Part shown: in pieces, positions 8,350-17,400 of the stretch
Numbering within the stretch: position 1 is the first letter of the stretch
Layout of the letters: each line of letters begins with the position of its first letter
Assembly: GCA_964450865.1 (NCBI GenBank)
Contig: CAYVHB010000016.1
Coordinates: 1 to 64,000, forward strand
DNA: 64,000 nucleotides
Origin: CAYVHB01 sp964450865
GTDB lineage: Bacteria > Bacillota > Clostridia > Saccharofermentanales > UBA5734
Reading direction: 5' to 3'
The notes under the pieces: model-generated
The model's database searches: none
What the model was told of the DNA's origin: nothing
What the model saw: the letters and a program-made list of their open reading frames with translations, nothing else
Made by a program: the position numbers and the translations under genes

Positions 8350-9018
8350 TTACCAGATGAATGGAATCAGGCTTTTTGTCCGGCGCCTGTATGCGGCGTA
8401 CTGCTCGCCAAACACTTGCAGCAGCATTTTTTCCTCGCTGCTGATCCTGACGCGAATAAAAATAAAAATCAGTACGGTAAATACAAGCATCGCTACACTG
8501 CTCATCGCCAGGCTGATGCCGAGGATTGAAACCAGGTAACTCAGATAACCGGGATGACGGATCCAGTGATAAAGCCCGGCTGTCACCAGCTGCTGATCGT
8601 CGCGGACCCCCAGGCGAACTGTATAGTATGAACGAAGCTGCCACATGGCGATCGCCTGCAGGACTATCCCCAGCATGAAAAGCATCAGCCCGATCCAGGC
8701 CGCTGTGCCGGCGCGAGGAAGGGGGCCTGAAAAGCACGCATATTCCCAGGGCGGAACGATGATCAGAAATGGCACGGAGACCGAGCCGGACAAGATGACC
8801 AGCCATTTTTGTCCCTTGTCAAAAGGGGTCTCTTCTCCCCTTTGCCGGCCGAGGAAAGTGATGATCCACCAGATGTTCCAGAGACATAGATAGGCTGCGC
8901 CAAGCGGCGACCGGTAAAATTTTGCGCCCCCGCCGGCCAGGACAATGATCAGGCTGGTTCCGGCCAGATAAACCAGGCGGCCGAGAATATTGAGCCAAAA
9001 CACGGATCGCCCTTGCAT
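8350..9018 (-). CDS. Isoprenylcysteine carboxyl methyltransferase (ICMT/PEMT)-family membrane protein
   Basis: About 222 residues with four to five transmembrane helices. The C-terminal half carries the family signature: LVTAGLYHWIRHPGYLSYL (RHP-x-Y), then EEKMLLQVFGEQYAAYRRR close to the end. Known members use S-adenosylmethionine to methylate lipids or prenylated substrates; the bacterial substrate is unknown. I start at the ATG at 9018 because GAGGGGG lies nine bases upstream; an in-frame ATG at 9054 overlaps the recO stop (TAATG) and could be a coupled start. It is the last gene of the minus-strand era-recO run. Confidence 0.8.
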   Translation of the reverse strand: MQGRSVFWLNILGRLVYLAGTSLIIVLAGGGAKFYRSPLGAAYLCLWNIWWIITFLGRQRGEETPFDKGQKWLVILSGSVSVPFLIIVPPWEYACFSGPLPRAGTAAWIGLMLFMLGIVLQAIAMWQLRSYYTVRLGVRDDQQLVTAGLYHWIRHPGYLSYLVSILGISLAMSSVAMLVFTVLIFIFIRVRISSEEKMLLQVFGEQYAAYRRRTKSLIPFIW

Positions 9019-9053
9019 GATAGCCATCCCCCTCACTGTTGTCGGCCCTGTCA

Positions 9054-9824
9054 TTACCAGCTTTCAGGATACAGGGACTGCAGCATATTCAGGCGGGTAT
9101 AGATTTTCTCCATCTGCTGTTGCAGATAATGGGCCGAGAAGCGGCAGACTTCGCCGCGGACCGTAGTTGTGAGACGGAAGCGGAACAGGCGGCCGGTCGG
9201 AGCGGCCAGAACGAATTGCAGGCAAGCCAGTGCTCCGGCAGAGAGATAAACATTGGCCGATGACGGCATGACGCAATCCAGCCGGCCGCAATATAGATGA
9301 CAACTGGCAAAATCAAACCAGGCTCCGGATGTATGCGCTGTGTCAATCAGACAATGACAGGCCTGGCAGTGTGTCAGGTCAGGACCAAAGCCGGAGAGAC
9401 CCAGCAGCCGCAGCTGGGCAACATGGACAGCCAGGAACGGATCCGGCTGGCTCTGCAGGGTTTGCACAGCGTAAGCCCAGAGCTCATAGACATCATGGCC
9501 GGTCTGGTCGTCGCGGACCACATCGACAAAGACCTCCGCAAGGTGAGCGGCACAGACCAGCCGTTCCATATCCTCGCGCAGGCCGAGGAATGGTTCAATC
9601 AGGTCGGCGCTGTCAATCGTCAGCCGTCCCTTATATTCAAACAGCTGGAAATCCGCCAGCGTGAAGACCTGCGTCACCTGGGCCAGCGGGCTTTTCAGGC
9701 GCTGTGCACCACGCGCCACCGCCGTCAGCAGGCCGCGGCTGGCAGTCAGGATGCTGACGAGGCGATCGGCCTGGCCAACCGCACTTTCCTTTAGTACAAA
9801 ACCGCGAACGCATGTGTGGGCCAT
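9054..9824 (-). CDS. recO: DNA repair protein RecO
   Basis: A 256-residue recombination mediator that works with RecR/RecF to load RecA on SSB-coated DNA. It has an N-terminal OB fold (VRGFVLKESAVGQADRLVSI, then SRGLLTAVARGA) and a helical domain with a zinc site (CQACHC around residue 153 and CHLYCGRLDC around 178). The start lies nine bases from the era stop, matching the widespread era-recO order. Confidence 0.92.
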   Translation of the reverse strand: MAHTCVRGFVLKESAVGQADRLVSILTASRGLLTAVARGAQRLKSPLAQVTQVFTLADFQLFEYKGRLTIDSADLIEPFLGLREDMERLVCAAHLAEVFVDVVRDDQTGHDVYELWAYAVQTLQSQPDPFLAVHVAQLRLLGLSGFGPDLTHCQACHCLIDTAHTSGAWFDFASCHLYCGRLDCVMPSSANVYLSAGALACLQFVLAAPTGRLFRFRLTTTVRGEVCRFSAHYLQQQMEKIYTRLNMLQSLYPESW

Positions 9825-9833
9825 GGCCGGAAG

Positions 9834-11003
9834 TCATTGCCGGCGGCTGTCGTAGCCGAGATCCTGGAGGATGCCCCGCCGGTTGCGCCAATCCTCGCGG
9901 ACTTTCACAAAGAGCTTGAGGTAACAGGGACAACCGAGCATCCGCTCGATCTCAAGGCGGGCGGCTGTGCCGATGGTCTTGAGCATGCTGCCCTGCTTGC
10001 CGATAATAATGCCTTTGTGGGAATCACGCTCGACGAGGATGGTCGCCTCGATGTGGACGATCTGGCGGTCATCCGGATCTTCTTCGGGCTCTTCGCTAAA
10101 GGAATCGATCGCCACGGCTGTTCCATGGGGAATCTCCTCATGGGTCAGGCGCAGGATCTGTTCGCGGATCAGCTCGGCGGCCAGCATCCGCTCAGTCTGG
10201 TCGGTCAGGCTGTCTTCCGGGAAATAACGTGGACCTTGCGGCAGCAGCTGGCGCAATTGCTGCAACAGGATATCGACACCGTCGCCAGTCCTGGCCGATA
10301 TCGGGATGATCGCGGTAAAGGGAAACGCTTCGTGGAAAACAGCCATCAGCGGCAGCAGCGCTTCCTTGGCGACCATGTCTACCTTGTTGATGACCAGGAT
10401 GACGGGCTTGTGCTGCCTGGCAGCCAGGCTGAGGATGTGCTTTTCGAGATCAGCGACACGCGGTTCAAAATTGGCATCGATCAGCAGCAGGGCGACATCA
10501 GCCTCAGCCAGAGCGTGGCGGGCTGCTTCGACCATATAATGGCCCAGTTTGCTCTTGGGCTGATGCATACCCGGTGTGTCGAGGAAAATAATCTGGCTGT
10601 CCGGGGCATCGATGATCGCCCGGATCACCTGGCGGGTGGTCTGTGCTTTCGGTGATGTGATCGCCAGGCGCAGCCCGGCCATCTGATTGAGCAGAGTCGA
10701 TTTCCCGACATTGGGCCGGCCGATCAGGGCAACAAAGCCCGAGCGGATCAGGTCCCGCATCGGCGCTGGCGTGACTTTGTCTGGTGAAACGTCAGCGCCA
10801 GCTTCGCCCAATGTGTCCTGGCCTGGCGAAGCGGCAGCGCCAGTTGACTGCTCTGCTGCCACCTGAGCTGCAGATTGTGCCGCGCTGGCCGCCGTTTGTC
10901 CAGAGGCTGGCGTATGATGAGCGGCTGGTGCCGGCGTGGTCGCGGATACGGGCAGGATTTGTCTGGACGTGGCTAAAATCAGGTTTTTCTCTGTATTGGT
11001 CAT
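9834..11003 (-). CDS. era: GTPase Era with a long N-terminal extension
   Basis: The essential ribosome-associated GTPase that binds the 3' end of 16S rRNA during 30S maturation. The core begins near residue 82: G1 GRPNVGKST at 95-103, G3 DTPG, G4 NKVD, and a C-terminal KH domain (KGIIIGKQGSMLKTIG). Typical Era has about 300 residues; this one has 389 because of an approximately 80-residue Ala/Pro/Ser/Gln-rich N-terminus of low complexity. AAGGAG seven bases before the ATG at 11003 supports the long form, although the internal ATG (MRDLIRSG) at 10760 would give a normal-length protein. It follows ybeY and precedes recO. Confidence 0.93.
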   Translation of the reverse strand: MTNTEKNLILATSRQILPVSATTPAPAAHHTPASGQTAASAAQSAAQVAAEQSTGAAASPGQDTLGEAGADVSPDKVTPAPMRDLIRSGFVALIGRPNVGKSTLLNQMAGLRLAITSPKAQTTRQVIRAIIDAPDSQIIFLDTPGMHQPKSKLGHYMVEAARHALAEADVALLLIDANFEPRVADLEKHILSLAARQHKPVILVINKVDMVAKEALLPLMAVFHEAFPFTAIIPISARTGDGVDILLQQLRQLLPQGPRYFPEDSLTDQTERMLAAELIREQILRLTHEEIPHGTAVAIDSFSEEPEEDPDDRQIVHIEATILVERDSHKGIIIGKQGSMLKTIGTAARLEIERMLGCPCYLKLFVKVREDWRNRRGILQDLGYDSRRQ

Positions 11004-11042
11004 CCGGTACTCCTTGTGCAGTCATGTTATTCATTCATTTTG

Positions 11043-11561
11043 TCAGCGTTCAATCCCGAGGCCGTTGAGCACGTCGCGCTGTAATTTCTGCATCCGCTTC
11101 TCCTCGGCAGGAGTCTCGTGATCATAGCCCAGCAGGTGCAGCAGACCGTGGACGGCCAGGAAAGCCACCTCGCGCTCCAGGCTGTGGCCGTACTGTTCAG
11201 CTTGCACGATAGCCTGCTCGAGATTGACGAGGATATCGCCGAGCACCACCAGGGGCGGATCGCTGGCTGGATCCTCATAATCAGCGACGGCCAGGCGCCG
11301 GCTGAGGCGGCCATTGTGCAGTTCGAGCATCGGAAAGGACAGCACATCTGTAGTCCGGTCGATACCGCGGGTATCCCGGTTGATGGTCCGCATCTGGCGC
11401 GGACCGACAAAGGTTACCGTGACCAGCGCATCGCTATGCTGGGCAGCCAGCTCGCCGGCAAATGGCTGGCCAGCGAGGGCCGCCGGCAGAACCGTGTTGA
11501 GCAGGGTCTGCCAGGGGGCGATGGGATGCTTGCGTTGCGAGTTCTCATACTGGACGATCAT
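11043..11561 (-). CDS. ybeY: Endoribonuclease YbeY
   Basis: A zinc-dependent rRNA maturation and quality-control RNase. The 172-residue form contains the signature HGLLHLLGYDHETPAEEKRM (H-x3-H-x5-H) near the C-terminus. I choose the ATG at 11561 (MIVQYENS) because the 26 residues upstream, from a GTG at 11639, lie within an 84-bp duplication of this same start region that overlaps the end of pgpH. The neighbours pgpH and era are the normal ones. Confidence 0.93.
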   Translation of the reverse strand: MIVQYENSQRKHPIAPWQTLLNTVLPAALAGQPFAGELAAQHSDALVTVTFVGPRQMRTINRDTRGIDRTTDVLSFPMLELHNGRLSRRLAVADYEDPASDPPLVVLGDILVNLEQAIVQAEQYGHSLEREVAFLAVHGLLHLLGYDHETPAEEKRMQKLQRDVLNGLGIER

Positions 11562-11672
11562 CGGGATTTCTACCCTTTCCTGGAAAATGCCGTGGCGAAT
11601 CGATGGACGGTGATCAGGTCGCAGGTTTTCGTACTGCACGATCTTCGGGATATTTGACTCTTTCGTGGAAAT
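11537..11672. repeat. 84-bp imperfect tandem duplication at the pgpH/ybeY junction
   Basis: The segment 11621-11672 (end of pgpH) and 11537-11587 (start of ybeY) align at 84-base spacing with about 75-80% identity and a single-base indel. Both contain a FHERV/FQERV-coding stretch, CCCGA(A/T)GATCGT and CAGTA(C/T)GA(A/G)AAC. The indel shifts the reading frame, so the last residues of PgpH (RAVRKPAT) read the duplicated ybeY start out of frame. Confidence 0.75.
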
Positions 11673-13719
11673 GGCCGGCGTACACCTGCATGAAGGCCTT
11701 GATGATGGTTTCGATATCCTTGAAGGACAAGTTGGAATTGATCAGCTGATCCTGTTCATTCTTGTTCTTGATCAGGCGGCGGATCAGCACTTCCGCGTCG
11801 TTGAGACGGGTTGTATTCGTCGATTTCATGGCAGCCTCGACGGTGTCGGCCAGCATGACAACGGCGGATTCACGGCTGCTCGGCAGCGGACAGTGGTATT
11901 TGAAAGCGGCCGGATCCGGCTCGGGAGCGCCCGACTCTTCGGCGATCTTGCGCGCCTTGTGATAAAAATAAATCTGGGCCGTTGAACCGTGATGCTCGTG
12001 GATAATACGCAGGATAGCCGGTGGCAGCCGGTAACGCCGGCCGATGCGCACGCCGCCCTCCGGATGGCCGAGAATGATTTCGGCACTTTTTTCCGGCGGC
12101 AGCTGGTCGTGCGGATTTTCTCCTGACTGATTTTCGGTGAACATCAGCGGATTTTCCAGTTTGCCGATATCATGATAATACGCGCCGACACGGGCCAGCA
12201 AGGGATTGGCGCCAATGGCATCGGCAGCCGCGTCGGCGAGATTGGCCACCATCATGCTGTGCTGGGAGCTGCCGGGCGCCTCAATAAACAGGCGGCGCAA
12301 CAGCGGATGGCCGGGCTGCGACAGCTCGATCAGGCGGATTGGCGACACGGCATTGAACATCATCTCGAACAAGGGCATGACGCCGATGGCAGCAATGACC
12401 GAGAGCGTACCGCTGAGCGCGGTATAGGCTGTGTTGAGGGTGATCGTCTCCCAGTCTTCTTTCTGCAGCACGCCGAAGGCCAGTGTCGTGACCAGGCAGG
12501 TACCAGCCGTTGCCAGGATGATATAGGCGTAATTGTCCCGCCGGCTGATCCCTTTCGTAAACAGTGCCGCCACGATGCTGCCGCAGAGCGCGACCATGGC
12601 GAAAATCGGGTCGAAGCCGGTCATCGGCAGGATGGCCACAGTCAGCAGCACGGACATCACAGCAGCAGTCCGGAAGCCGAAGTAAGCCGAGATCAGTACG
12701 GCGGCAAAATAAACCGGCGGAGTCAGTGGCGAGTTGCGGGCCAGCCAGGTCGAGACAAACAGCGGGATCAGCAGGGCCAGCACCAGTGCTGTCCGGTCGC
12801 CCTGGACATGAATGAACGACCCTTCGTATTTTTTCAGGTAGAAGTAGCCGACAAACATCAGGATCGACATCAGGACCACGATCCCCAGCAAATACTGGAA
12901 GTCGAAAGTGCCATCGTCGATGAGATCCAGTTCGCGCAATAGCGCATAGGATTCACTGGTGATGATATCGCCCTGTGATACAATCCGGGTGCCCCGGTTG
13001 ATCATGACTGGATTATTCTGGACCTTGTCATAAGCAGCCTGGCGGGCGTTGTCCGTTGCAGCGGCGTCAAATACGACATTGGCCCGCAGCAGCACGCTCA
13101 GGCTGTCCCTGATGATCGTGGCATCCTCCTGGTAAAAGTCCATGGATCCGGCCAGGTTCTGGATCCGGTTGGACAGTGCAACCTGGATGGCCGTATCATC
13201 GACGGAGTCGTTCATGATCAGGTTGGCAATGGTCTTGATCTGGCCGCGGAGGCGTTCAAAGCGGGTTGCTTCGAGGCTGACCAGCTTTTCGAGATCGCTG
13301 ACAGGCAGGATGATAGCCAGTCTATCGTCAAACTGGGTGGTCAGGTTCTTGACCAGCCCGGCAAGCTGGGCTGCAGTCAGGGCCGGCGGATCACCGCTGG
13401 CTGTCTGGGCGGCCAGGGTCCGGCTGTTGTCAATGATCGCAAAAAACTGATCCACCTTGGATAATACGCTGTTGCTGATCGACTCCGAACGCAGCATGAC
13501 ATCGGACACTTCTGCCGCTGCCCGCTCGGCGCGGCGGTCAGTCTCGGTCTTGTCGCGGATGCTGCGGGTGGCTGTCACGTCAAAAGGGCTGGCATCGCCG
13601 GTTTTAAGCTCGTATTTGACCGGAATCGAGCCGTAATAGACTGACAGGACAATACCGACCAGCAGGATCGGCAGGACCAGCAGGGTCAGGAAGTTTTGCA
13701 GTTCGCGCGGCAGGTGCAT
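11614..13719 (-). CDS. pgpH: Cyclic-di-AMP phosphodiesterase, 7TM-HD family
   Basis: A 701-residue membrane protein of the YqfF/PgpH family that hydrolyses c-di-AMP to pApA, linking potassium and wall homeostasis. It has one N-terminal TM segment (about 9-30), an extracellular 7TMR-HDED domain to about residue 275, seven TM helices (about 280-470) and a cytosolic HD domain with HSMMVANLADAA and YYHDIGKLENP, then HEHHGS. The extreme C-terminus lies in the local duplication with ybeY. phoH starts four bases upstream of its start codon, so the two are cotranscribed. Confidence 0.9.
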   Translation of the reverse strand: MHLPRELQNFLTLLVLPILLVGIVLSVYYGSIPVKYELKTGDASPFDVTATRSIRDKTETDRRAERAAAEVSDVMLRSESISNSVLSKVDQFFAIIDNSRTLAAQTASGDPPALTAAQLAGLVKNLTTQFDDRLAIILPVSDLEKLVSLEATRFERLRGQIKTIANLIMNDSVDDTAIQVALSNRIQNLAGSMDFYQEDATIIRDSLSVLLRANVVFDAAATDNARQAAYDKVQNNPVMINRGTRIVSQGDIITSESYALLRELDLIDDGTFDFQYLLGIVVLMSILMFVGYFYLKKYEGSFIHVQGDRTALVLALLIPLFVSTWLARNSPLTPPVYFAAVLISAYFGFRTAAVMSVLLTVAILPMTGFDPIFAMVALCGSIVAALFTKGISRRDNYAYIILATAGTCLVTTLAFGVLQKEDWETITLNTAYTALSGTLSVIAAIGVMPLFEMMFNAVSPIRLIELSQPGHPLLRRLFIEAPGSSQHSMMVANLADAAADAIGANPLLARVGAYYHDIGKLENPLMFTENQSGENPHDQLPPEKSAEIILGHPEGGVRIGRRYRLPPAILRIIHEHHGSTAQIYFYHKARKIAEESGAPEPDPAAFKYHCPLPSSRESAVVMLADTVEAAMKSTNTTRLNDAEVLIRRLIKNKNEQDQLINSNLSFKDIETIIKAFMQVYAGHFHERVKYPEDRAVRKPAT

Positions 13720-13722
13720 GGC

Positions 13723-14679
13723 TCATCCTCCTTTCAGGCCGGCGTGTTCATAGGCCCGGATAATCCGCTGCACGAGGGCGTTGCGGACGACGTCACGCTG
13801 CGTCAGTTCAACAAAGGCCAGACCCTCGACGTTGTGCAGGATACGCCGGGCTTCCTTGAGCCCGGATTTCTTATCGCCCGGCAGGTCAATCTGGGTGACA
13901 TCACCGGTCACGACAGCGCGGGAATTGAAGCCTAGCCGGGTCAGGAACATTTTCATCTGTTCCGGGGTGGTGTTCTGCGCTTCGTCGAGAATGATGAACG
14001 CCTCATCCAGAGTCCGGCCACGCATATAGGCCAGCGGCGATACCTCGATCAGGCCTTTTTCAAGATTTTTCAGGTATTGCTCGGTGCCCATCAGTTCATG
14101 CAGAGCATCGTAGAGCGGACGCATGTAAGGATCGACCTTGGTCTGCAGGTCACCGGGCAGGAAGCCCAACTTTTCACCGGCTTCGACCGCCGGGCGGGTC
14201 AGGATAATCCGCGACACTTCGTGGGCCCGGAAAGCGTTGACTGCCATGGCGACAGCCAGGAAGGTCTTGCCTGTGCCGGCCGGGCCGATGGCAAATGTTA
14301 TTTCATGGTCGCGGATCGCCTGGACATAAGCCCGCTGACCGATTGTCTTGCTGCGGATAGGCCGGCCCTTGGCGGTCACACAGACATAGTCGGGTGAATA
14401 GTCATAGATCTGGTCAATATTGCCTTCGCGGGCCGTATCACTCAGATAAGTAACCAGCTGCAGGTTGACCGGATGACCCTGGTGGGTGATATCAAGCAGA
14501 CGTTCACAGACGGCAGCCGCTTTATTGACAGCGGCTTCCTCGCCCTGCAGGGACAGGCCGTCAGCCGTGACTTCAATACTGACTTCAAGGAGCTGTTCAA
14601 TAACCTCAAGATGGCTGTTGCAGGCGCCAAATACCGACTGGGCGGCCTGGGTCTGTTCAATCTGAATGTGTTTTTCCAT
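13723..14679 (-). CDS. phoH: PhoH-family ATPase
   Basis: A 318-residue PhoH-like protein: an N-terminal KH-like segment, then a RecA-like ATPase with Walker A GPAGTGKTFLAV near residue 137 and Walker B ILDEAQNTTPEQ near 235. Family members are implicated in RNA processing, consistent with the ybeY, era and pgpH neighbours. AGGAG precedes the ATG. It heads the phoH-pgpH-ybeY-era-recO run. Confidence 0.92.
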   Translation of the reverse strand: MEKHIQIEQTQAAQSVFGACNSHLEVIEQLLEVSIEVTADGLSLQGEEAAVNKAAAVCERLLDITHQGHPVNLQLVTYLSDTAREGNIDQIYDYSPDYVCVTAKGRPIRSKTIGQRAYVQAIRDHEITFAIGPAGTGKTFLAVAMAVNAFRAHEVSRIILTRPAVEAGEKLGFLPGDLQTKVDPYMRPLYDALHELMGTEQYLKNLEKGLIEVSPLAYMRGRTLDEAFIILDEAQNTTPEQMKMFLTRLGFNSRAVVTGDVTQIDLPGDKKSGLKEARRILHNVEGLAFVELTQRDVVRNALVQRIIRAYEHAGLKGG

Positions 14680-14755
14680 CAGCGTCTCCTGTCTGATCGA
14701 TTATGAAACATCAGGGAATGGTGAGGTTGCCGTCTGGAAAGTAAATTGACCGGTA

Positions 14756-15478
14756 TCAGGGGGTGGTTTCCTTGGGCAGGAGCAGGTCAAGCTTAAAGGC
14801 CATGCTGTCTTCGCTGAGGGCAGGAATCACCAGTTCTTTATTGGCCTTGACCTGGATATCATACTGGTCATTGCGGATCTGGGCATCGGCAAGAATTGAC
14901 CGTTTCAGGGTTTCGAGATAGGACAAATTGTATTTTTCCTTGTCCGGATCGGTGATGGCGCTGATGATGAACCGTCCCTGGCGGTTGTAACCGTTGCCAT
15001 TGACGATGATATTCGATCCAGTCGCCCGGATTTCGGAGGTGGCCACCAGCCGTTCGCCATTGATGGATAGGGCCTGGGCCCCAAGGGCCCGCAGGTCATT
15101 GACGAACTGGCGCAGGACGCTGTCGCGGACCTGGCTATCCGGCGAGCAGCTGATTTCGATGGTCAGGCCGTAATTCTTGACTTCCCGCAAGCCGGCAAAG
15201 GTTGCGACGCGTTCTTTTTCCCTGATAATGGACTCGATGTAGGCATTGCCGGCCGAATAGTCATTTTCGAGCTGTGAAATATACTGGTACAGCTCGGCGT
15301 TACGCGTGTTCAGCTCGGCATTCTTGTTGGCGTAATCGATGATCTTATATTGCAGTTCTTCCAGGTTATTCTCGGAAATATGATCATCATTGACATTTTT
15401 CATCTGCCAGGCAATCAGGATACCCAGAAACAGGCAGACCACGGTAAAGGCAACAGAACGGATAATGCCAGGTTTCAT
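14756..15478 (-). CDS. DUF881 membrane-anchored protein (second copy)
   Basis: 240 residues: one N-terminal TM helix (about 8-24), a coiled-coil stretch (about 35-75) and the extracytoplasmic DUF881 domain with ALSINGERLVATSEIRATG. DUF881 (YlxW/YlxX) proteins usually sit beside division or wall genes; their biochemical role is unknown. Its ATG overlaps the stop of the preceding DUF881 gene by four bases (ATGA). Confidence 0.8.
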   Translation of the reverse strand: MKPGIIRSVAFTVVCLFLGILIAWQMKNVNDDHISENNLEELQYKIIDYANKNAELNTRNAELYQYISQLENDYSAGNAYIESIIREKERVATFAGLREVKNYGLTIEISCSPDSQVRDSVLRQFVNDLRALGAQALSINGERLVATSEIRATGSNIIVNGNGYNRQGRFIISAITDPDKEKYNLSYLETLKRSILADAQIRNDQYDIQVKANKELVIPALSEDSMAFKLDLLLPKETTP

Positions 15479-16470
15479 GGCTGGGCTACCTCCAGACGGT
15501 CGATGTATTTGGCAAACTGGTCAGCCTCGGCAAAGGCCGGGATGAGCAGCTCGGTTTCTTCCTTGATATTGACGACCAGGCCAATCGAAGGCGTCTGGCG
15601 CAGATTGAACATCGGGTCCTGCCGCACTGCATCAGCCAGCAGGGCCGGATTACCAATGGCGGTAATCACATAAGGCGGAGTCAGCCGCTGCATGTTGCAC
15701 AGGATCGTCGGGCCGATGCAGAACACATAGGAAGCATTGACGATGCGCTGGCCATTGACGGCCAGGGCGGCCGCGCCGCTGCCATTCAGCAGGTTGATGG
15801 CGTAGCGGATGTCGCTGTCATGGACGATCGAGTCAATCGGGTCCGTCAGCACATCATAATCAACCTTGTCATCGATGGTCAGCGAAACGCCGCTGCCGGT
15901 CACAGGGGTGAAGCCGGCCAGGATTCGCAGCCGGGTCAGTTCAGCCTGCAGGGACTCGTAGCCCTCCTGATTCAGCAAATTGCTGATGACCTGCTCCTTT
16001 TCCTGGGTCAGGCGCGCATTTTCCTCGAGCAGTTTCTGATACTGGGCTTCATACTGGGCCAGTTCGCTGGCGCGGGTCTTGTAACGTTCGCTCAGGTCGC
16101 TGCCCGGATTACTGGCCCGCACCGTCTGGATATGGTTCATGACAATGACCCCGAAGATAAAGAGCAGCAAAAAGATAAACGCATCCAGGCGGAATTTGCG
16201 CTGCCTCAGACGGATCCGGATCTGGTCAATGAATTCCCTGGAATGTGGCAGATGCAGCTCACCCGGCCAATGTCCGGCCTGGCCCGGCTGGCTGGGCTGA
16301 CTGGGCGGGTCAGTTTGCCCTGATCGGCCTGGCTTTCCGGCCTGGCCCGGTTTGCTGGGCTGGCTGGGCGGGTCAGTTTGCCCTGATCGGCCTGGCTTTC
16401 CCACCTGGCCCGGTTTGCTGGGCTGGCTGGGCGGGTCAGTTCTGATTGTCTGCTTGCTGGGCCGGGTCAT
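15475..16470 (-). CDS. DUF881 membrane-anchored protein with repeat N-terminus
   Basis: 331 residues. Residues 1-65 are a cytosolic Pro/Gly/Ser/Gln-rich tail made of about 2.7 copies of a 21-residue repeat (GKPGRSGQTDPPSQPSKPGQ). A TM helix follows at about 97-113, then a coiled coil (about 125-165) and a DUF881 domain (SLTIDDKVDYDVL, ALAVNGQRIVNASYVFCIGP). The gene overlaps rluD and the second DUF881 gene by four bases at each end, implying translational coupling. The tail is not a normal part of the family. Confidence 0.8.
   Translation of the reverse strand: MTRPSKQTIRTDPPSQPSKPGQVGKPGRSGQTDPPSQPSKPGQAGKPGRSGQTDPPSQPSQPGQAGHWPGELHLPHSREFIDQIRIRLRQRKFRLDAFIFLLLFIFGVIVMNHIQTVRASNPGSDLSERYKTRASELAQYEAQYQKLLEENARLTQEKEQVISNLLNQEGYESLQAELTRLRILAGFTPVTGSGVSLTIDDKVDYDVLTDPIDSIVHDSDIRYAINLLNGSGAAALAVNGQRIVNASYVFCIGPTILCNMQRLTPPYVITAIGNPALLADAVRQDPMFNLRQTPSIGLVVNIKEETELLIPAFAEADQFAKYIDRLEVAQP
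16276..16442 (-). repeat. 63-bp tandem repeats, 2.7 copies
   Basis: Near-identical units start at 16276, 16339 and 16402 and encode the repeated N-terminal tail of the DUF881 protein. The period is a multiple of three, so copy-number change would keep frame. Confidence 0.9.
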
Positions 16471-17369
16471 CGGAGGTTCTCCAGTAAATTGACGAAATAG
16501 GCCGGCAGCGGACTGTCAACCGTGAGCGTCCGGCCACTGACCGGATGGATCAGTTCGAGCCGGCTGGCATGCAGGGCCTGGCCCTGTAAACCATAATCCG
16601 GACGGTTCCCGGCGTACAGCGGATCACCCAGCAAGGGGTGGCCGATATACTGACAGTGCACCCGGATCTGGTGCGTCCGCCCGGTCTCAAGCCGGACTTC
16701 CAGCCAGCTGGCTTTATTCAGGCGTTCACGAACATGGAAATGGGTGATTGCCGGCTTGCCATCAGCTACGACGGCCATGCGCTGGCGATGGACCGGATCG
16801 CGGCCGATCGGGGCGTCGATCGTGCCGTCGTTGGCGCTGACCAGGCCGTGGACAACTGCCTGGTAGGTGCGGACAATCTCATGACGGCGGATCTTCTCGG
16901 CAATATCCAGATGAACAGCATTATCTTTGACGACGAGCAGCAGCCCGGAGGTGTCTTTATCAATGCGATGAACGATCCCGGGACGGATCACGCCATTGAG
17001 ATCGGACAGCTGACCGTCGCAGTAAGCCAGCAGGGCGTTGACCAGCGTGCCATCGGAATGCCCGGCAGCCGGATGGACGACCATCCCCTGCGGTTTGTCA
17101 ATGATCAGCAGCCATTCATCTTCATACCGGATCTGCAAGGGGATGGCCTCGGGCGCAACATCAAGCAGGACCGGATCGGGAATAGCCAGGGTGACCGCCT
17201 GGCCCGGCCGGCCTTTAAAGGATGGCTTGACAATCTGGCCGGCCACGTGCACGTGGCCGTCGTCGATCAGCTGGCGGATATAAGCGCGCGAATATTGTGG
17301 CAGCTGGCTGGCCAGCCAGGCATCCAGGCGCTGGGTCGATGTATCGAAGATCAATTTTATTTGCTGCAT
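16467..17369 (-). CDS. rluD: RluD-family 23S rRNA pseudouridine synthase
   Basis: 300 residues: an N-terminal S4 RNA-binding domain (LPQYSRAYIRQLIDDGHVHVAG) followed by the RluA/RluD catalytic domain with the nucleophile in HRIDKDTSGLLLVVK near residue 140 and RTHQIRVHCQYIGHPLLGDPLY. It converts uridines of 23S rRNA helix 69 to pseudouridine in known homologues; the exact target here is not proven. It follows lspA, the usual clostridial arrangement. Confidence 0.9.
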   Translation of the reverse strand: MQQIKLIFDTSTQRLDAWLASQLPQYSRAYIRQLIDDGHVHVAGQIVKPSFKGRPGQAVTLAIPDPVLLDVAPEAIPLQIRYEDEWLLIIDKPQGMVVHPAAGHSDGTLVNALLAYCDGQLSDLNGVIRPGIVHRIDKDTSGLLLVVKDNAVHLDIAEKIRRHEIVRTYQAVVHGLVSANDGTIDAPIGRDPVHRQRMAVVADGKPAITHFHVRERLNKASWLEVRLETGRTHQIRVHCQYIGHPLLGDPLYAGNRPDYGLQGQALHASRLELIHPVSGRTLTVDSPLPAYFVNLLENLR

Positions 17370-17400
17370 GTCATTTCACATCTATCTGTTGCATATCGTT

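Noticed and set aside
11562..11639. Longer ybeY from the GTG at 11639
   Set aside because: The extra residues come from the duplicated start region, and the family starts at the ATG at 11561.
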